From: Acanthaster planci
Taxonomy: Eukaryota > Echinodermata > Asteroidea > Valvatida > Acanthasteridae
Direction of reading: 5' to 3'
Assembly (NCBI RefSeq): GCF_001949145.1
Contig: NW_019091388.1
Coordinates: 921,605-932,239 of the forward strand
DNA: 10,635 nt
Shown here piece by piece: positions 8,370 to 10,635 of this stretch; positions within the stretch are counted from its first letter, which is position 1; each line of letters begins with the position of its first letter. The notes below the pieces were generated by a model, which was not told where the DNA came from, ran no database searches, and worked only from the letters and a program-made list of their open reading frames with translations. The translations under genes were made by a program, and so were the position numbers.

Positions 8370-8802
8370 ACATATGCACAAAGGATGCGTTCTACATCAA
8401 TGGAATTGAAGTTGCGGCTGGCGATGTTCTTTTGTCGTCTTGTTTTTGTAGCGAACACTGTTACATGTGATACAGGTATCTCCTTACAGTGCATACACCA
8501 ACCACGGGCTTCAGCACAACAGGGAAGTTCAAACCTTATTCAACAGTTTCTCTCTACCGCACTACAGCACAAACGTATGGGTTATGCCTATACATCTATA
8601 GGCTCATCAAATAAATTCCACATCAGGGTGCTTAAGCTTGGCATGGGTAATGCTTTCCCCTAAACTTACATGTATCAGGTACATGTGAATGGAGAGCTGA
8701 ATTCAGTTAGGGTAGCGTGTCTTCAGATCTCACCATCTTCGATGCAGGACATCATAAGCAGACTCTTCAAAACTTCTCAGGTGTGGACAAGGAGAGTAAG
8801 GC

Positions 8803-9021
8803 TCAATCACAATCCAGGTAGTCCTTAAATGGACGCACTTCTAAATATAAATGGTGAATTCCTGATGCAAGGTACCGGTATGTGTAAGAGCCATTAAGAT
8901 TTTTTCCATTGATTCCAATGAAGAAGAAGTTTCTCTCAGTTGCCGTTACAACATGTGCAATGTACCGGTACATTAGCTGTGCCAGTTTGTTTGAACCACA
9001 TGCATAACCACCTCCAAAAAC
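8803..9021 (-). CDS. Candidate terminal exon, unrecognised protein
   Basis: On the minus strand this is an open frame of 72 codons plus TGA, preceded at 9022-9024 by CAG that could end an intron; a branch-point-like CTAAT lies about 30 bases upstream. The protein begins VFGGGYACGSNK, has a hydrophobic segment (FFFIGING) and ends near YLEVRPFKDYLDCD. It reads like a folded domain but matches no family I can name. The upstream open segment ending at 9338 has a perfect GTGAGT donor and joins this exon in phase 0, which is the main support. Two TACCGGTAC words fall inside the frame, each read Tyr-Arg-Tyr, which may mean that the frame is only a by-product of repeated DNA. Confidence 0.3.
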   Translation of the reverse strand, partial: VFGGGYACGSNKLAQLMYRYIAHVVTATERNFFFIGINGKNLNGSYTYRYLASGIHHLYLEVRPFKDYLDCD

Positions 9022-9337
9022 CTGCAATTTGCCCACGCTTCAAGATTAGACTAGGATAAACTGAGCTCCTTTTCCCAAAGAGTTTCAGCTCATCGGGAGA
9101 CAGCAGTCCCTGTCATCACAGACTTCCAGTAAGACCCAAATATTTATCAATATCCTGACTGACATGTACAACAAAGTTATAAAACACTTGTTTATGCATT
9201 CACTTGGCAATGTAATATACATGTACATATACTTGCTCAGCAGGAACAAGGCAGTGATTCTTTTTTTAAACAGGGCATGGAGTGGAAGGGGGGAATTTCA
9301 GCGGAGCATTTTAAAGACCTCCTGAGAAAAAACTCAC

Positions 9338-9547
9338 CCATTTGTGATATAAGTCACATGTTGCCAAAGGGATATTTGGAGTAACCAGCCTCTTAATTTC
9401 AAAGAATCTTTCACCGTGAAAATCAACACAAACTCCCAACATAGTTTGCCAAAACATGTGCAATGCCCAATTTCATCAGGATGGCAAAATGTGATACATC
9501 AAGACAAGAGGCGAAGCTTCCTCTATTTTCACACTAAACCAAAATTA
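9338..9547 (-). CDS. Candidate middle exon, 5' part non-coding
   Basis: The minus-strand segment is bounded by a strong pyrimidine-rich acceptor (TTTTTTTGTTTCAG, exon from 9547) and a consensus donor, TGG|GTGAGT (exon ends at 9338). All three frames contain stops in the first 90 bases. From ATG at 9457 a frame of 40 codons is open to the donor and continues in phase 0 into 8803-9021 across a 316-bp intron. If the gene is real, the first part would be 5' UTR with short upstream ORFs. The base three before this ATG is C, so the start context is weak. The peptide contains VDFHGERFFEIKR and TPNIPLATCDLYHKW; I recognise no domain. A broken gene is an equally good reading. Confidence 0.28.
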
Positions 9548-9683
9548 CTGAAACAAAAAAACAACAACTGCCTTGTGACTAGTTTCACAGAGAAAGTCAC
9601 AAATAAAGAACAGTTAGCTTAGCATGTTGATATCCTAATTATCAGACAAACCATCAAGCCGAATTATATGCATGTAAACTTAC

Positions 9684-9760
9684 AGTACATACCAGTGCAG
9701 AGTGTCCCCTTCTACCGACCTGTGCGAAAAATCTATGCGCTGGTGAAAATGGCTTTGGAT
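9684..9760 (-). other. Candidate 5' exon of the minus-strand model
   Basis: On the minus strand, 77 bases lie between an acceptor TTGTATTCACAG and a consensus donor ACT|GTAAGT (donor at 9683-9678). The intron to the next candidate exon would be 136 bp. Two of three frames are open across it, but neither continues open into 9547-9457, so it would have to be untranslated, or the gene is broken. The plus strand over the same bases is also open (about 106 codons, 9640-9957), so strand is not settled by ORFs. Confidence 0.2.
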
Positions 9761-10008
9761 CTGTGAATACAATACGGGTACAGGCTCAGGCCATTTTAGG
9801 GTGGCACCCCGTTGAAATGCACACCCACACCACTCCAGAGGGAATGTGTGTGGGAGTTGAGCTTGGGGTAAATGTCTGGCTGCTATTGGCTTTTCCTACT
9901 TCATTCCCATATGGCAGCACAAAGCTCACAGTATGCCAATTTCTACTCCGGTGACAAGTTCCTTAACTCTCTGCCAATTACACATGCACTGTACTCCTTT
10001 TTATGTAC
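9761..10008. other. No supportable gene
   Basis: The plus-strand open frame that passes through 9640-9957 ends here. It could be an exon (acceptor at 9685, donor GGG|GTAAAT at 9868), but its predicted peptide is not recognised and it overlaps the minus-strand model. No repeats other than scattered CATGTA words. Confidence 0.35.
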
Positions 10009-10258
10009 ATGCTAAGGCCGTTTTCCAATACTCAACTTCATCTTCGTCTCAGGCTTCGTCCCCGTAAGCAATCCCCAATTGTGGGCCTGACGCATTTAAA
10101 TCAAATTGGATTACTGTTTTTGCTCTGTTGCATCTTATTTGATATTTTCTGGCACTATCAGACTAATTAGTGCGTTTACAGCTTCAAAGTCAGGTAGTAA
10201 AAAACAGTTGAAACCTGAGACGGAGCCAAGGTTGAGTATTGGAAAACAGCCAAAGCAT
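10009..10258. mobile_element. MITE with 42-bp terminal inverted repeats
   Basis: The left arm 10016-10057 and right arm 10210-10251 are inverted copies that agree at 35 of 42 positions, with an unbroken stretch TGTTTTCCAATACTCAAC-like near the outer end (17 of 17 after the first difference). A further match, ATGCT (10009-10013) with AGCAT (10254-10258), extends the ends. The element is about 236-250 bp, has no room for a transposase, and its interior is unrelated AT-rich sequence. That size and structure fit a non-autonomous DNA transposon. No clear target duplication is visible, so the superfamily is open. Arm divergence of about 17% suggests it is not recent. Confidence 0.75.
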
Positions 10259-10635
10259 CACAAAGCAGGCCTGTCACTGTGTAGTTTGACCATAAACATG
10301 GGGAGGAGGGTGCAGGGTCAGTTATGACCTACAAGTACAACTAGGCCTGCATTGTACAAGTGCATGTACATGTTCATGTATGTGGGAACATATATACATG
10401 TACGGAAGGCACAAGTGCTAGTGTCTTTTCTTTAATTGACATCTTTATGAGAAGCAAAAGAACTTTTGCCAGATGACATGTATTTTTCCCACAGACTTCC
10501 CAGGAGTCAAATTGGTCTGGCTTTACTGCACAATGTCACACAAACCGGACAACAGGCAGAAAAGGGTTACCTTTACAACTATGGTAGGGGGGGGATGGAC
10601 AAGCGTCCAGAGTACATGTACATTGTACATGCTCT
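10259..10635. other. No gene; repeated words and G run
   Basis: Contains TACATGTA at 10395-10402 and 10613-10620, plus partial copies around 10360-10380. An eight-G run lies at 10587-10594, matching the eight-G run that starts the window. Open frames are short and unrecognised. Confidence 0.5.

Larger units (their letters stand above)
6367..8802. other. Long stretch with no supportable gene
   Basis: Open frames here reach at most 119 codons (8304-8663, plus strand). None shows a domain, and several are built from the ACATGTAC words. TACATGTA is found at 6511-6518, 6517-6524, 6871-6878, 8294-8301, 8321-8328 and 8667-8674. TACTGGTA is found at 6883-6890, 7821-7828 and 8236-8243. An 11-base A run is at 7714-7724. 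The segment 7262-7600 is open on both strands over short distances but is not recognised; an isolated B-box-like GTTCAAATC lies on the minus strand near 7240. Confidence 0.5.

Noticed and set aside
8341-8470. Short plus-strand peptide (contains FYINGIEVAAGDVLL) that looked domain-like
   Set aside because: Only about 43 codons between stops, no good acceptor, and overlapping frames on both strands are open as well; similarity to BAH-type sequences is too weak to claim.
275-10620. CRISPR array or satellite from repeated ACATGTAC words
   Set aside because: Copies are single and irregularly spaced, with no uniform spacers or longer shared unit.

Overview
This window looks like nuclear DNA from an animal, most likely a marine invertebrate. 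It is AT-rich by eye (roughly 60%), has no dense run of long ORFs, no ribosome-binding-site or operon layout, and carries tRNA-derived SINE heads, small inverted-repeat elements and splice-like signals. The palindrome TACATGTA occurs 22 times by my reading, against fewer than one expected for this base composition. I associate such words with marine invertebrates (echinoderm, cephalochordate or mollusc type genomes), but I cannot name a species, and that link is inference.

Layout from left to right. 1-530 ends in a perfect two-copy 61-bp tandem duplication (399-520). 531-1690 is non-coding. A minus-strand tRNA(Thr)-like SINE head lies at 1699-1770. 1771-2586 is non-coding and contains an intron-like segment (2211-2330). 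2587-3087 is an open frame of 166 codons that overlaps three evenly spaced CCAAT boxes; a short hairpin (3032-3055) and a TATA-like box (3149) follow. A possible TTAA-flanked element lies at 3546-3712. A second, unrelated minus-strand SINE lies at 4130-4330 and ends in a 12-bp tail repeat. A 22-base poly-A run is at 4462. A 172-codon minus-strand ORF, the longest in the window, lies at 5000-5518. A MITE-like element with perfect 15-bp inverted ends lies at 6184-6366. 6367-8802 holds no gene that I can support and has clusters of TACATGTA and related words. A weak three-exon minus-strand gene model spans 8803-9760. A clear MITE with 42-bp inverted ends lies at 10009-10258.

No gene in the window could be assigned to a known family. 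The best protein-coding candidate is the minus-strand model at 8803-9760. Two of its segments are separated by a GT-AG intron and join in phase 0, but it matches no family I recognise and its middle exon has stops in every frame near its 5' end. The window is best read as intergenic or intronic DNA loaded with small non-autonomous transposable elements and one over-represented family of palindromic octamers, TAC-NN-GTA. I found no convincing multi-gene system.
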